A DNA stretch of 64,000 nt from Mangrovimonas yunxiaonensis. GTDB lineage: Bacteria > Bacteroidota > Bacteroidia > Flavobacteriales > Flavobacteriaceae. The translations under genes and the position numbers were made by a program. The DNA lies in assembly GCF_000733475.1 (NCBI RefSeq), contig NZ_JPFK01000005.1:1-64000 (forward strand), written 5' to 3'. The notes beneath the pieces were generated by a model. It was not told the origin of the DNA. It saw only the letters and a list, made by a program, of their open reading frames with translations, and did not search any database. This document shows positions 22,922 to 30,439 of the stretch, piece by piece (within the stretch, counting starts at the first letter, position 1; each line of letters begins with the position of its first letter).

Positions 22922-23452
22922 ATGAATTTAAAGAAAATATTCACTTTAGACATCTTGGAAACTGCTCTACGAATTTGGACAGCTTTTTACATTTTTGTTT
23001 ATGGAATGAGTAAATCAACACAATTTGATGGCTCAAAATCGGTTGACATTTCAATTAGAGACGCAACTGAATCTGATATGATGTGGGCGTTTTTCGGAAC
23101 AACAAAAGAATATCCTCTGATTATCGGAGCATTACAAATCATCGGAGCTTTTTTACTACTCTTTAGAAAAACTAAACTTATTGGAGCAGTATTACTTACA
23201 CCGATTTTTTTAAATATTATATTAATCGACATCTTTTATAAAATCCATCCTGGAGCTTTGAGAAATGCAATAATATTTCAATCTGTTCTGATTTTAATTT
23301 TTATAAACCAACGAAAAAGAATAAAAGAAATTTTTAAAATAATGACTTTGAGTAATGACAAAACTATCTCTTTCGGAATTTCTCTAATTAAATTTCTGAT
23401 AAGTGTAATTTTAGCATTCTTAATGTTTTTGATTTTTAATAAGTATATGTAA
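22922..23452 (+). CDS. DoxX-like four-helix membrane protein
   Basis: 176 residues with four predicted membrane helices: near 17-33 (RIWTAFYIFVYGMSK), 65-82 (LIIGALQIIGAFLLLF), 86-106 (IGAVLLTPIFLNIILIDIFY) and 112-127 (RNAIIFQSVLILIFI), plus a fifth hydrophobic segment at the C-terminus. The YGxxK after helix 1 and the GALQIIGAxLLL helix match DoxX/DoxD-like proteins of the inner membrane. These are often linked to quinone or thiol redox; the role here is unknown. Sole gene of cassette 18. Confidence 0.65.
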   Translation: MNLKKIFTLDILETALRIWTAFYIFVYGMSKSTQFDGSKSVDISIRDATESDMMWAFFGTTKEYPLIIGALQIIGAFLLLFRKTKLIGAVLLTPIFLNIILIDIFYKIHPGALRNAIIFQSVLILIFINQRKRIKEIFKIMTLSNDKTISFGISLIKFLISVILAFLMFLIFNKYM

Positions 23453-23462
23453 AAAAAACGTT

Positions 23463-23593
23463 ACACAACACCGTGTATAGCTCATTGCGGCTGAATTCCT
23501 AATCGGAATTCATTGCAATTTGCTATCTTTGGTCATACAGCGGAAAATCCTCTGCGGATTTCCCGCAACAAGCCATACACAAAGCCGTTGCCA
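23463..23593 (+). repeat. attC-like site 19 (family B)
   Basis: Left core ACACAAC closes cassette 18 (start GTTGTGTAAC, exact). Right core GTTGCCA. Contains TATCTTTG at 23524-23531. Confidence 0.9.
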
Positions 23594-23835
23594 GCAATGG
23601 TGCTAAAAAAATCGCGGAAGCGATTTTGAGCTTCTTTATGCGGACAAAATAGCGGATATAAAAACGCAACTCTATTCGGATTTTAAACGTGTCGGATTAA
23701 AAACAAAACTAAAAGAACTTCATAGCTACTCGCAAGCAAAACGCAAGCAGTTCGCTGAAAAAAGAATAAAAGAACTTCCAAGCTTTGCGCTGACATCACT
23801 CAGACTCAAAAAAACTTACGGATTTAAACCACAGC
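23594..23835 (+). other. Non-coding cassette 19 (NC family member 4)
   Basis: Micro-ORF from ATG 23598 reads MVLKKSRKRF. Hairpin 23608-23627. It keeps part of the extra ATTCGGATTTTAAACGTG segment found in member 1, so it is intermediate between the long and compact forms. Ends with TTTGCGCTGACATCACTC. Confidence 0.75.
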
Positions 23836-23967
23836 AGGCAACAACGGCTATAGTTCATTGCTGCGTCATTTTTTGCCCGATATTCCGGGATATTTGTTAT
23901 CTTTCGTCCACGGCGGAAAAACCTTAATCCTTTTCCCTCGCAACAAACCATAGCCAAACCGTTGTGG
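23836..23967 (+). repeat. attC-like site 20 (family D)
   Basis: Left core AGGCAAC closes the NC cassette. Right core GTTGTGG. Confidence 0.9.
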
Positions 23968-23985
23968 GTAATTTAAAAATAAAAT

Positions 23986-24654
23986 ATGAGTAATTATCAA
24001 ACTATGCTAAAACTGTGTATGATAGGAGTGCCTATATTTACAATTTTAGCAGCAATATGTGGTTTTGGTTGGAACTATTACAGTCTAAAAATTAAAGAGG
24101 TAGAAAAAAAAGAACGTTCAAATGAACCATCAAAGAGCATAGAAAATATTTACAATGTTAGTGGAGATGTAATTCAAGGCACAAAAAATAATATAATAGA
24201 CAATAATGAGGTTTTTGTTTTAGAAATAGGAAATACTAATGTAGGACCTAATCCATATTTTACTTATTCTAAGAATGAAATGGATTTTATTGTTACTGCA
24301 ATAGCCGTCGGGAAAACTGTTGCTCATATAAAAAGTAAAACTTTAACTTTAGTGATGTTAAACGAAAACCAAAAACCAATTGATAAAAAAGCTTTTTTTG
24401 CAACAGATTTAAATGATAAAGACATAATATTTAAAGAGCGGCCATTTACATTTAGTCAAAAAATGGGAAATTTACCTAAAGAGCTTTTTAAAAACCTATA
24501 CGTTGTAATTGATATAGAATATTCAAATGAAACAAATACTAAACATAAGCTTTTAAGAAAAATATATAAAGTAGAAACTAACTTAGCTGAGAAAAAATTA
24601 CCTCAGATTGACGGTGAAAAATATGATATAATCAGTGACTTCATCGACAAATAA
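23986..24654 (+). CDS. Hypothetical single-pass membrane protein
   Basis: 222 residues. One N-terminal membrane helix (residues ~9-30, LCMIGVPIFTILAAICGFGWNYY), then a charged linker and a soluble beta-rich domain. The segment YNVSGDVIQGTKNNIIDNNE resembles the short linkers in Bacteroidota anchored sensors and defence-associated membrane proteins. No catalytic motif. Sole gene of cassette 20. Confidence 0.6.
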   Translation: MSNYQTMLKLCMIGVPIFTILAAICGFGWNYYSLKIKEVEKKERSNEPSKSIENIYNVSGDVIQGTKNNIIDNNEVFVLEIGNTNVGPNPYFTYSKNEMDFIVTAIAVGKTVAHIKSKTLTLVMLNENQKPIDKKAFFATDLNDKDIIFKERPFTFSQKMGNLPKELFKNLYVVIDIEYSNETNTKHKLLRKIYKVETNLAEKKLPQIDGEKYDIISDFIDK

Positions 24655-24661
24655 AAACTAC

Positions 24662-24794
24662 CCACAACACCGGCTATAGTTCATTGCTTCTGACTTTCCT
24701 ATCGGAAAGTCCTCGCAAATTTGCTATCTTCGGTTCTCGGCGGAAAATCCTCGCGAATTTTCACGCAACGAAACCATAGCCAAACACGTTGCCA
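24662..24794 (+). repeat. attC-like site 21 (family C)
   Basis: Left core CCACAAC closes cassette 20 (start GTTGTGGGTA, exact). Right core GTTGCCA, preceded by ACGTT instead of CCGTT. Confidence 0.9.
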
Positions 24795-24993
24795 GCAATG
24801 GCGTCAAAAAAATCGCGGAAGCGATTTTGAGCTTCTTTACGCGGACAAAAAAGCGGATTAAAAACAAAAATTAAAAGAACTTCCTAGCTGTTCGCAAGCA
24901 GAACGCAAGCAGTACGCTGAAAAAGAATAAAAGAACTTCCAAGCTTTACGCTGACATCACTCGGGCTCAATGCTTACGGATATAAACCACAGC
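24795..24993 (+). other. Non-coding cassette 21 (NC family member 5)
   Basis: Micro-ORF from ATG 24799 reads MASKKSRKRF, as in member 2. Hairpin 24809-24828. Otherwise nearly identical to members 2 and 3 (GCAAGCAGAACGCAAGCAG, AAAAGAACTTCC twice). Confidence 0.75.
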
Positions 24994-25126
24994 AGGCAAC
25001 AACGGCTATAGTTCATTGCTACGTCATTTTTTGTCCGATATTCCGGGATATTTGTTATCTTTCGTCCACGGCGGAAAAACCTTAACCCTTTTCCCCCGCA
25101 ACGAAACCATAGCCAAACCGTTAGCA
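24994..25126 (+). repeat. attC-like site 22 (family D)
   Basis: Left core AGGCAAC closes the NC cassette. Right core GTTAGCA. Confidence 0.9.
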
Positions 25127-25152
25127 CCAATTAAAACCCAAATCTGGCTAAA

Positions 25153-26283
25153 TTGAAAAATATATTAAAAATTGACCTAAATCCTAATAGAATTTTTGGA
25201 TTAGATGTTTTAAGAGCTTTAGCAATTTTATTTGTCGTTGCAGGACACGGAACATATTTAATGCCAAAAACGATTTCTAAATATGTGAAATTTTTCATTT
25301 TTGACGGAGTGAGTATTTTCTTTGTATTAAGCGGTTTTTTAATTGGCGGAATACTAATAAAAATACTTAAAGAAAATATAATCGATTCAAAATTAGTAAT
25401 AAATTTTTGGATTCGAAGATGGTTTAGAACACTACCAAACTTCTTTTTAATATTAATAACACTCATCCTTCTAAATATAATTTTTAATGATAATTTCAGT
25501 ATTTATAGTAAAAAACTATATTTTATATTTTCACAAAATCTATTTTCTAAACCCCCCCATTTTTTTCCTGAAGCTTGGAGTTTGAGCGTTGAGGAATGGT
25601 TTTATTTATTAATTCCTATTATAATATATATCTTAATAAAAATATTTAAAATTTCAATTGACAATTCTGTGCTTTTTACAGCTTTTGGGATAATTATTAG
25701 TATTACACTATTTAGATATTTCAGATTCGATACACTAACCATAGATGACATCTCAACTTGGGACAGAACATTAAGAAAACAAGTTTTTACGAGATTAGAT
25801 AGTTTAATGTATGGCGTAATTGGTGCATATATCTTTTTTCATTTTAAGAATTTTTGGTATAAATATAGAATCCTATTTTTAATATTAGGAATTACTCTGT
25901 TTGTATCTATGAAATTAAATTTATTGAGTACAACAAGGTTTGGTTTATATCATTGTGTGTTTTCATTTTCAATTACTTCTTTAGCAACTCTTTTCTTAAT
26001 ACCATATTTAAGTTGTCTTAAAAAAGGAAAAGGTTTTCTCTTTAAAACAATAACATACATAAGTTTAGTATCATATTCTATGTATCTTATTAATTTAACA
26101 ATCGTTCAAAAATGGATTTTAGGAAATATAGATTGGACATTAATACAGGACTTTAATGGATATGCCTTTTTAATAATTAGATATTTTTTATACTGGATTC
26201 TAACAGTAACTATTTCTATTTTAATTTATAAGTATTTTGAAATTCCTACTATGAATTTAAGAGATAAAATAAAAGTAAAATAA
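25153..26283 (+). CDS. Acyltransferase family 3 (OafA/YrhL-like) membrane protein
   Basis: 376 residues from a TTG start at 25153. The opening RIFGLDVLRALAILFVVAGHG contains the R-x10-H signature of acyltransferase-3 proteins, followed by FFVLSGFLIGGIL. About ten predicted membrane helices; EAWSLSVEEWFYLLIPI is the second conserved block. These inner-membrane enzymes O-acylate lipopolysaccharide or other surface glycans, changing antigenicity and phage binding, which suits an adaptive cassette. Sole gene of cassette 22. Confidence 0.85.
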   Translation: MKNILKIDLNPNRIFGLDVLRALAILFVVAGHGTYLMPKTISKYVKFFIFDGVSIFFVLSGFLIGGILIKILKENIIDSKLVINFWIRRWFRTLPNFFLILITLILLNIIFNDNFSIYSKKLYFIFSQNLFSKPPHFFPEAWSLSVEEWFYLLIPIIIYILIKIFKISIDNSVLFTAFGIIISITLFRYFRFDTLTIDDISTWDRTLRKQVFTRLDSLMYGVIGAYIFFHFKNFWYKYRILFLILGITLFVSMKLNLLSTTRFGLYHCVFSFSITSLATLFLIPYLSCLKKGKGFLFKTITYISLVSYSMYLINLTIVQKWILGNIDWTLIQDFNGYAFLIIRYFLYWILTVTISILIYKYFEIPTMNLRDKIKVK

Positions 26284-26287
26284 CAGG

Positions 26288-26418
26288 TGCTAACAACGTG
26301 TATAATTAATGGCTAGTTCGAGCTTGCTTACGAAAATCCCCGCGGATTTTCTATTCGCTTTATATTTGCTAAATTGAGTGCTTAACCACGCCACTAATCA
26401 TACACAATACCGTTGCAA
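26288..26418 (+). repeat. attC-like site 23 (singleton)
   Basis: Left core TGCTAAC closes cassette 22 (start GTTAGCACC). Right core GTTGCAA. Basal stem GTGTATAATTA facing TAATCATACAC; arm GAAAATCC/GGATTTTC. Confidence 0.85.
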
Positions 26419-26687
26419 GTAATAGCGGAAAACACTCAAACGCAAACAATTCGCAAATAAAATAAATCTGATTTTTAACAAATATTACGCTGAATTTACT
26501 CTACCGATTTTCTACTCAAACGGAATTTCTTACTCGAACGGAATCTCACTCAAACGGTATTTCCACTCAAACAGAATTTTCACTCAAACGGAATATCTAC
26601 TCAAACGGAATTTCTTACTCAAACGGAATTGGAAAAAGTTAGCAGATTAAAGATAAATAAAAGTAATCGGAACAAAAAAACTACTAC
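26419..26687 (+). other. Cassette 23 without a gene; contains a 17-bp tandem repeat
   Basis: No ORF supported on either strand. Positions 26514-26631 hold about seven imperfect copies of ACTCAAACGGAATTTYT. Upstream is AT-rich sequence and downstream is a short run before site 24. Could bind a protein, template a small RNA, or be filler. Confidence 0.75.
26514..26631 (+). repeat. Seven-copy minisatellite, unit about 17 bp
   Basis: Unit ACTCAAACGGAATTTYT with single-base variants (CGAACGG, AAACGGTAT, AAACAGAAT). Spacing 16-19 bp. Not a CRISPR array: there are no unique spacers. Confidence 0.8.
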
Positions 26688-26820
26688 TTGCAACACCGTA
26701 TAAAAAAAATTGCTATTTTGTGCTTAATTAAAGTGTGTTGCATTTTTGCTTGCTTCTGATTTTCCTACGGAAAATCCTCGCCCACAAAAACGCAACTTTC
26801 TTTATACAAAAACGTTGTAG
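26688..26820 (+). repeat. attC-like site 24 (singleton)
   Basis: Left core TTGCAAC closes cassette 23 (start GTTGCAAGTA, exact). Right core GTTGTAG, preceded by ACGTT. Basal stem GTATAAA/TTTATAC; arm GATTTTCC/GGAAAATC. Confidence 0.85.
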
Positions 26821-26861
26821 GTAATTATGACCCAATTTTGAGCATTCAAATAATTAACTAA

Positions 26862-27590
26862 ATGAAGGAATTTAACAATAAAACTGAAAGGGAATTTTTA
26901 AAAATTCTCTTAAGAATGGATGAAAAAATTGAGGTTAATTTAGGTACTTTTTTAAGTAAATGTATTCTAAATAATGACAGGTTGATTCAACTAGATAATA
27001 AAAAAATATCATTGATATTTAACTTCAAAAAAGAAAATGAATTAACTTTTATAAAAGACTTATCAATTATTATTTCACTAATTGAAATTTTAAAAGACGA
27101 AAAACTGATTTTTACACATATTAATCCTGAAATACTTAACAATCGATTAACTAAATCAGCAACAGAACCTATTCCAAAGCATATAAAGGAGAAAGGTTGG
27201 GTTGGAGTTACCGCTTTAACAAATGATAAGGAAATTCAAAATAAGATTCAAAAAAATTCTACGGATTATGGAAAATGGGAATTGCCTACGACTTTATCAA
27301 GTTATATTCTTGAATATATTGACCAGTTTTGCTATGTCAGACCAGAATTGACAGAATATATTAATAATGGATTTAATACACCTGAACAAATTCGGTTTCA
27401 GAAAACATTATTTTGGACTCGCATAGCAACTGTTATTTCATTTGTAGGTTTATTAATTGCAATTATAATTCCCATTTCAACTAATAATAATGTAGAGAAA
27501 AGCAAAGTGAATGAAATTGAAAAAGAGATAAAGGAAATCATAAAAGACACTGCATCGAGCAAACCAATCGATACTACAATAATCAAGTAA
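26862..27590 (+). CDS. Hypothetical protein with C-terminal membrane anchor
   Basis: 242 residues. Soluble N-terminal part (~1-180) with a helix-rich start MKEFNNKTEREFLKILLRMDEKIEVNLGTFLSKC and the segment ITFIKDLSIIISLIEILKDEKLI; one membrane helix at ~186-206 (IATVISFVGLLIAIIIPI) and a short charged tail. The plan (cytosolic sensing domain plus single helix) occurs in effector proteins of phage-defence loci, but no known domain is recognised. Sole gene of cassette 24. Confidence 0.6.
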   Translation: MKEFNNKTEREFLKILLRMDEKIEVNLGTFLSKCILNNDRLIQLDNKKISLIFNFKKENELTFIKDLSIIISLIEILKDEKLIFTHINPEILNNRLTKSATEPIPKHIKEKGWVGVTALTNDKEIQNKIQKNSTDYGKWELPTTLSSYILEYIDQFCYVRPELTEYINNGFNTPEQIRFQKTLFWTRIATVISFVGLLIAIIIPISTNNNVEKSKVNEIEKEIKEIIKDTASSKPIDTTIIK

Positions 27591-27608
27591 TAAAGAAAAA
27601 ATAACTAC

Positions 27609-27739
27609 CTACAACAATGGCTATAAGTAATTGCTTGTTCTCGCCTACCTCTGAAAATCCTCGCGGATTTTCAGTTTGGTGTGTACTTGCTAAGTTTAAC
27701 GCTAAATCACGCAACTACTCATAGCCGAGACCGTTGTGG
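27609..27739 (+). repeat. attC-like site 25 (singleton)
   Basis: Left core CTACAAC closes cassette 24 (start GTTGTAGGTA, exact). Right core GTTGTGG. Basal stem GGCTATAAGTA facing TACTCATAGCC; arm GAAAATCC/GGATTTTC. Confidence 0.85.
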
Positions 27740-27751
27740 TGCATTTGAAAA

Positions 27752-28861
27752 ATGAAAAATCCGATTGAAGTAAAATATTTCAGAGAATGTATTCCGACCA
27801 AAGGAGTTTGGTATAGTCTGCATGGAGATATTTTCGTTTCGGTAATGCTAAAAAGCAAACCTCATGTTCGTAGGAAGGCTATTCCACCCGACAACAAAAA
27901 AGACAATAAGCTCAGTGATTGGCACAGAGAATGGCAATACGACAAAATTGAAAATCAATATGGAGAAGTAGATAGTAAAACTTATGAAGAGAATATTATC
28001 GTAGACAACGAAACTCATAGAATAGATAGCCTCGTGAAGAACGTAGCAATCGAATTTCAACATACCCTGTCTGTTAGCCTTGACGAAATGAATTCTCGAT
28101 TTATAGCACATAGAAAGTTTGGATGCATTCCTTACCTCGTGATTAACTTGACGAGTTTCACATTTTCAGAATTTACTTCGGCATTTTCAGGTGTCGATAA
28201 ATCACCACTGAAAACAAAGCTTAATAAATGGACTAAATCAGAGTATTGTAAAGCAAATAAACTCTTTATCGACTTAGACGACTGCATGGTTAGAGTAGTG
28301 AACTCAATTGAAAGTGGGTATTTAAAAATTAGGGAAAGTCAATTTATTCAAGGGCTGTTAGGTCTTGAAAAAGACTTGATAGACAAAATAAAAAGTGACA
28401 GAGAGAGAATAAAGCGAAGAGAAGAACAGCGACTAATTGACAAGAAACGAGCAGAAGCAAGGTCTCTTGAGAAAGAACGGGAAAGATTCTATCACGAGAA
28501 ATTTGACAATCCCGATTTTAAGTTTTACCGATTCTGTTTTGCCAATCCGATAATCAAACCATACGTGATGCCTTACAATGGAGAAATTTTTGAGTATTGG
28601 TCTGATACTGAAACAGAATATGGGTATTTAGAGAAATACCATAGATATTATTCAAAGGAGAGCAGTTTCGAGATTTTGTACAAAACCGTGTCCAAGATTA
28701 TAGAAACAGAAATACAAACTTATCGTGGACTGCGAATCAAGAAAGAATTTAAGTACGACCATGCAGAAATACATTTAAAAGCACGATATAAAACAATAGC
28801 TAAATTCAAGCGGACAGGAAACAAAATTGAGCTTATCCCAGAAGAAAAGCTACCGTTTTAA
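27752..28861 (+). CDS. CoiA-like PD-(D/E)xK nuclease domain protein, putative
   Basis: 369 residues, cytosolic. THRIDSLVKNVAIEFQHTLSVSLDEMNSRFIAHRKFGCIPYLVINL (residues ~89-134) has the CoiA-type active-site pattern: an Asp, then a beta strand with E-F-Q followed by an S/T and R..F/Y. CoiA and its relatives are restriction-like nucleases or competence proteins. A basic coiled-coil (~208-245, DRERIKRREEQRLIDKKRAEARSLEKERERF) follows, then a C-terminal domain of unknown type. Likely acts on DNA, possibly in defence or uptake. Sole gene of cassette 25. The nuclease call is by motif. Confidence 0.6.
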   Translation: MKNPIEVKYFRECIPTKGVWYSLHGDIFVSVMLKSKPHVRRKAIPPDNKKDNKLSDWHREWQYDKIENQYGEVDSKTYEENIIVDNETHRIDSLVKNVAIEFQHTLSVSLDEMNSRFIAHRKFGCIPYLVINLTSFTFSEFTSAFSGVDKSPLKTKLNKWTKSEYCKANKLFIDLDDCMVRVVNSIESGYLKIRESQFIQGLLGLEKDLIDKIKSDRERIKRREEQRLIDKKRAEARSLEKERERFYHEKFDNPDFKFYRFCFANPIIKPYVMPYNGEIFEYWSDTETEYGYLEKYHRYYSKESSFEILYKTVSKIIETEIQTYRGLRIKKEFKYDHAEIHLKARYKTIAKFKRTGNKIELIPEEKLPF

Positions 28862-28875
28862 AATAAAAAACGACA

Positions 28876-29005
28876 CCACAACAATGGGTATAAAACATAG
28901 GGCGGACAGAGGTTTCCGCAAGTTTCGGGCTCTTATCAAAGTTCGTCACAAGCGGACAATTAAGTGCTTCGAAAAGCCCTACGTTTCATACCCGAACCGT
29001 TAGGC
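28876..29005 (+). repeat. attC-like site 26 (singleton)
   Basis: Left core CCACAAC closes cassette 25. Right core GTTAGGC, which is the only exact GTTRRRY integron core in the array; its cassette ends with GCCTAAC. Basal stem GGGTATAAAACAT facing TTTCATACCC; the stem ATAGGGC/GCCCTACG lies inside. Confidence 0.85.
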
Positions 29006-29024
29006 AAAATTAAAACCAACAACA

Positions 29025-29396
29025 ATGACAAGAATTTACAGAAGTTTTTCAGAACCCGATAGAGAGAATCTGACTTGGGAAGAAACTTGGAAACGAGAAG
29101 ACAAAGGCTTGATTAAGAATTATGAAGTTGGTAGAGCTTTAGCAATAAAAGAACCTGAATTAGCTGAAAAAGCAAAAAGAGGAGAATTGCCTGTACTTGG
29201 ATATAAAGGCGGAGTTGAAAAAGCTTTAAAGAAAAAAGAAAAAATCGGAGCATTAAATTACATTGCTAAATGGCAAGCTCTTCGAGGAGAAGACTTAAAT
29301 ATTGATATGGATGAGGAAATGGTTTTGACTTGCTCAAAAACAAAAGTGAGAGTTACATTTACAATGGACTTGGAAAAACTTAAAAATTCAATTTAA
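29025..29396 (+). CDS. Hypothetical small cytosolic protein
   Basis: 123 residues, charged and helical, no signal peptide. WEETWKREDKGLIKNYEVGRALAIKEPELAEKAKRGELPVLGYKGG then a C-terminal strand pair VLTCSKTKVRVTFTMDLEKL. Overlaps the following exonuclease gene (TAATG), so the two are co-translated and may act together, perhaps as a DNA-handling partner. Family not recognised. First gene of cassette 26. Confidence 0.6.
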   Translation: MTRIYRSFSEPDRENLTWEETWKREDKGLIKNYEVGRALAIKEPELAEKAKRGELPVLGYKGGVEKALKKKEKIGALNYIAKWQALRGEDLNIDMDEEMVLTCSKTKVRVTFTMDLEKLKNSI

Positions 29397-30265
29397 TGGA
29401 CTTTTTGGCTATTGATGTAGAAACCGCCAATTCTGATATGGCATCAATCTGCCAAATTGGATTTGTCATTTATGAAAACGGACAAATAAAAAAAGAATGG
29501 TCAAGTTTATTAGACCCAGAAGATTACTTTGACTTTTGGAACGAATCAATACATAATATAACAGAAGAAGATATTATTGACAGTCCAAAATTTCCAGAAG
29601 TATATGAGTTTCTTAAACAAAATTTAGAAAATTATATTTGTGTTTGTCACACTCATTTTGACCGAGTTTCAATAAATCGAACTTGCGAAAAATATGGACT
29701 TCCTTCAATTCAAAACAGTTGGATTGACACAGCAAAAGTTTCTCGAAGATGTTGGGAAGAATTTGCATATAAAGGATATGGACTTGCGAATGTTTGTAAA
29801 AAATTGGATTTCTCTTTTAATCACCACGATGCATTGGAAGATGCAAAAGCTTGTGCTCATATTTTACTTTCAGCAATTAAGGAAAAAGAGAACACTATTG
29901 ATGATTGGCTAATAAGAGTAAACAATCCGATTTTAGCTAATGCAAAAAATTATAGTGATTCCGTTTCAAAAGAGGGAAATCCAAATGGAAATCTATTCGG
30001 AGAAATTTTAGTGTTTACAGGTTCATTACAAATTCCAAGAAGAGAAGCCTCATTACTTGCATCAGAAATAGGTTGTAAAGTAGAAAACGGAGTAACAAAG
30101 AAAACAACTCTTTTAGTGGTTGGAGACCAAGATTTAAGTAAACTTTCGGGAAAGAAAAAAAGCTCGAAACATCTAAAAGCAGAAGAATTGAAAAATAATG
30201 GACAAAACATCAGAATATTGAAAGAATCTGATTTTGTTGCATTGTACGAATCGAATAAAGAATAA
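29396..30265 (+). CDS. DEDD (DnaQ-like) 3'-5' exonuclease with C-terminal BRCT domain
   Basis: 289 residues. Exonuclease motifs: ExoI DVETANSDMASICQIGF (D-x-E), ExoII region THFDRVSINRTCEKYGLP, ExoIII HHDALEDAKACAHIL (H...D), so the DEDDh set is complete. Residues ~200-285 form a BRCT domain: GEILVFTGSLQIPRREASLLASEIGCKVENGVTKKTTLLVVGDQ ends in LLVVGD before a helix and KAEELKNNGQNIRILKESDFVALY, as in NAD-ligase type BRCT. Such fusions act on DNA ends or damaged DNA. Second gene of cassette 26. Confidence 0.85.
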   Translation: MDFLAIDVETANSDMASICQIGFVIYENGQIKKEWSSLLDPEDYFDFWNESIHNITEEDIIDSPKFPEVYEFLKQNLENYICVCHTHFDRVSINRTCEKYGLPSIQNSWIDTAKVSRRCWEEFAYKGYGLANVCKKLDFSFNHHDALEDAKACAHILLSAIKEKENTIDDWLIRVNNPILANAKNYSDSVSKEGNPNGNLFGEILVFTGSLQIPRREASLLASEIGCKVENGVTKKTTLLVVGDQDLSKLSGKKKSSKHLKAEELKNNGQNIRILKESDFVALYESNKE

Positions 30266-30280
30266 ATTAAAAATAACTTT

Positions 30281-30412
30281 GCCTAACAATGGCTATAGTT
30301 CATTGCTTCGGATTTTCTGCCGAAAATCCTCGCACTTTTACTATCTTGTTTTCTTAATCGGAAAATCCTCGCGGATTTTCACGCAACGAAACCATAGCCG
30401 AAACCGTTGGCG
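30281..30412 (+). repeat. attC-like site 27 (family C)
   Basis: Left core GCCTAAC closes cassette 26 (start GTTAGGCAAA, exact). Right core GTTGGCG. The second arm reads GGAAAATCC/GGATTTTC. Confidence 0.9.
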
Positions 30413-30439
30413 TGCATGCAAAAGAACAGAGAATAAATA

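Noticed and set aside
26514-26631. Replication origin iterons
   Set aside because: No Rep or DnaA gene nearby and no DnaA boxes; the repeat lies in a gene-free cassette.
28440-28500. Leucine-zipper DNA-binding protein in cassette 25
   Set aside because: The charged stretch lacks heptad leucines and follows a nuclease-like domain; coiled coil only.
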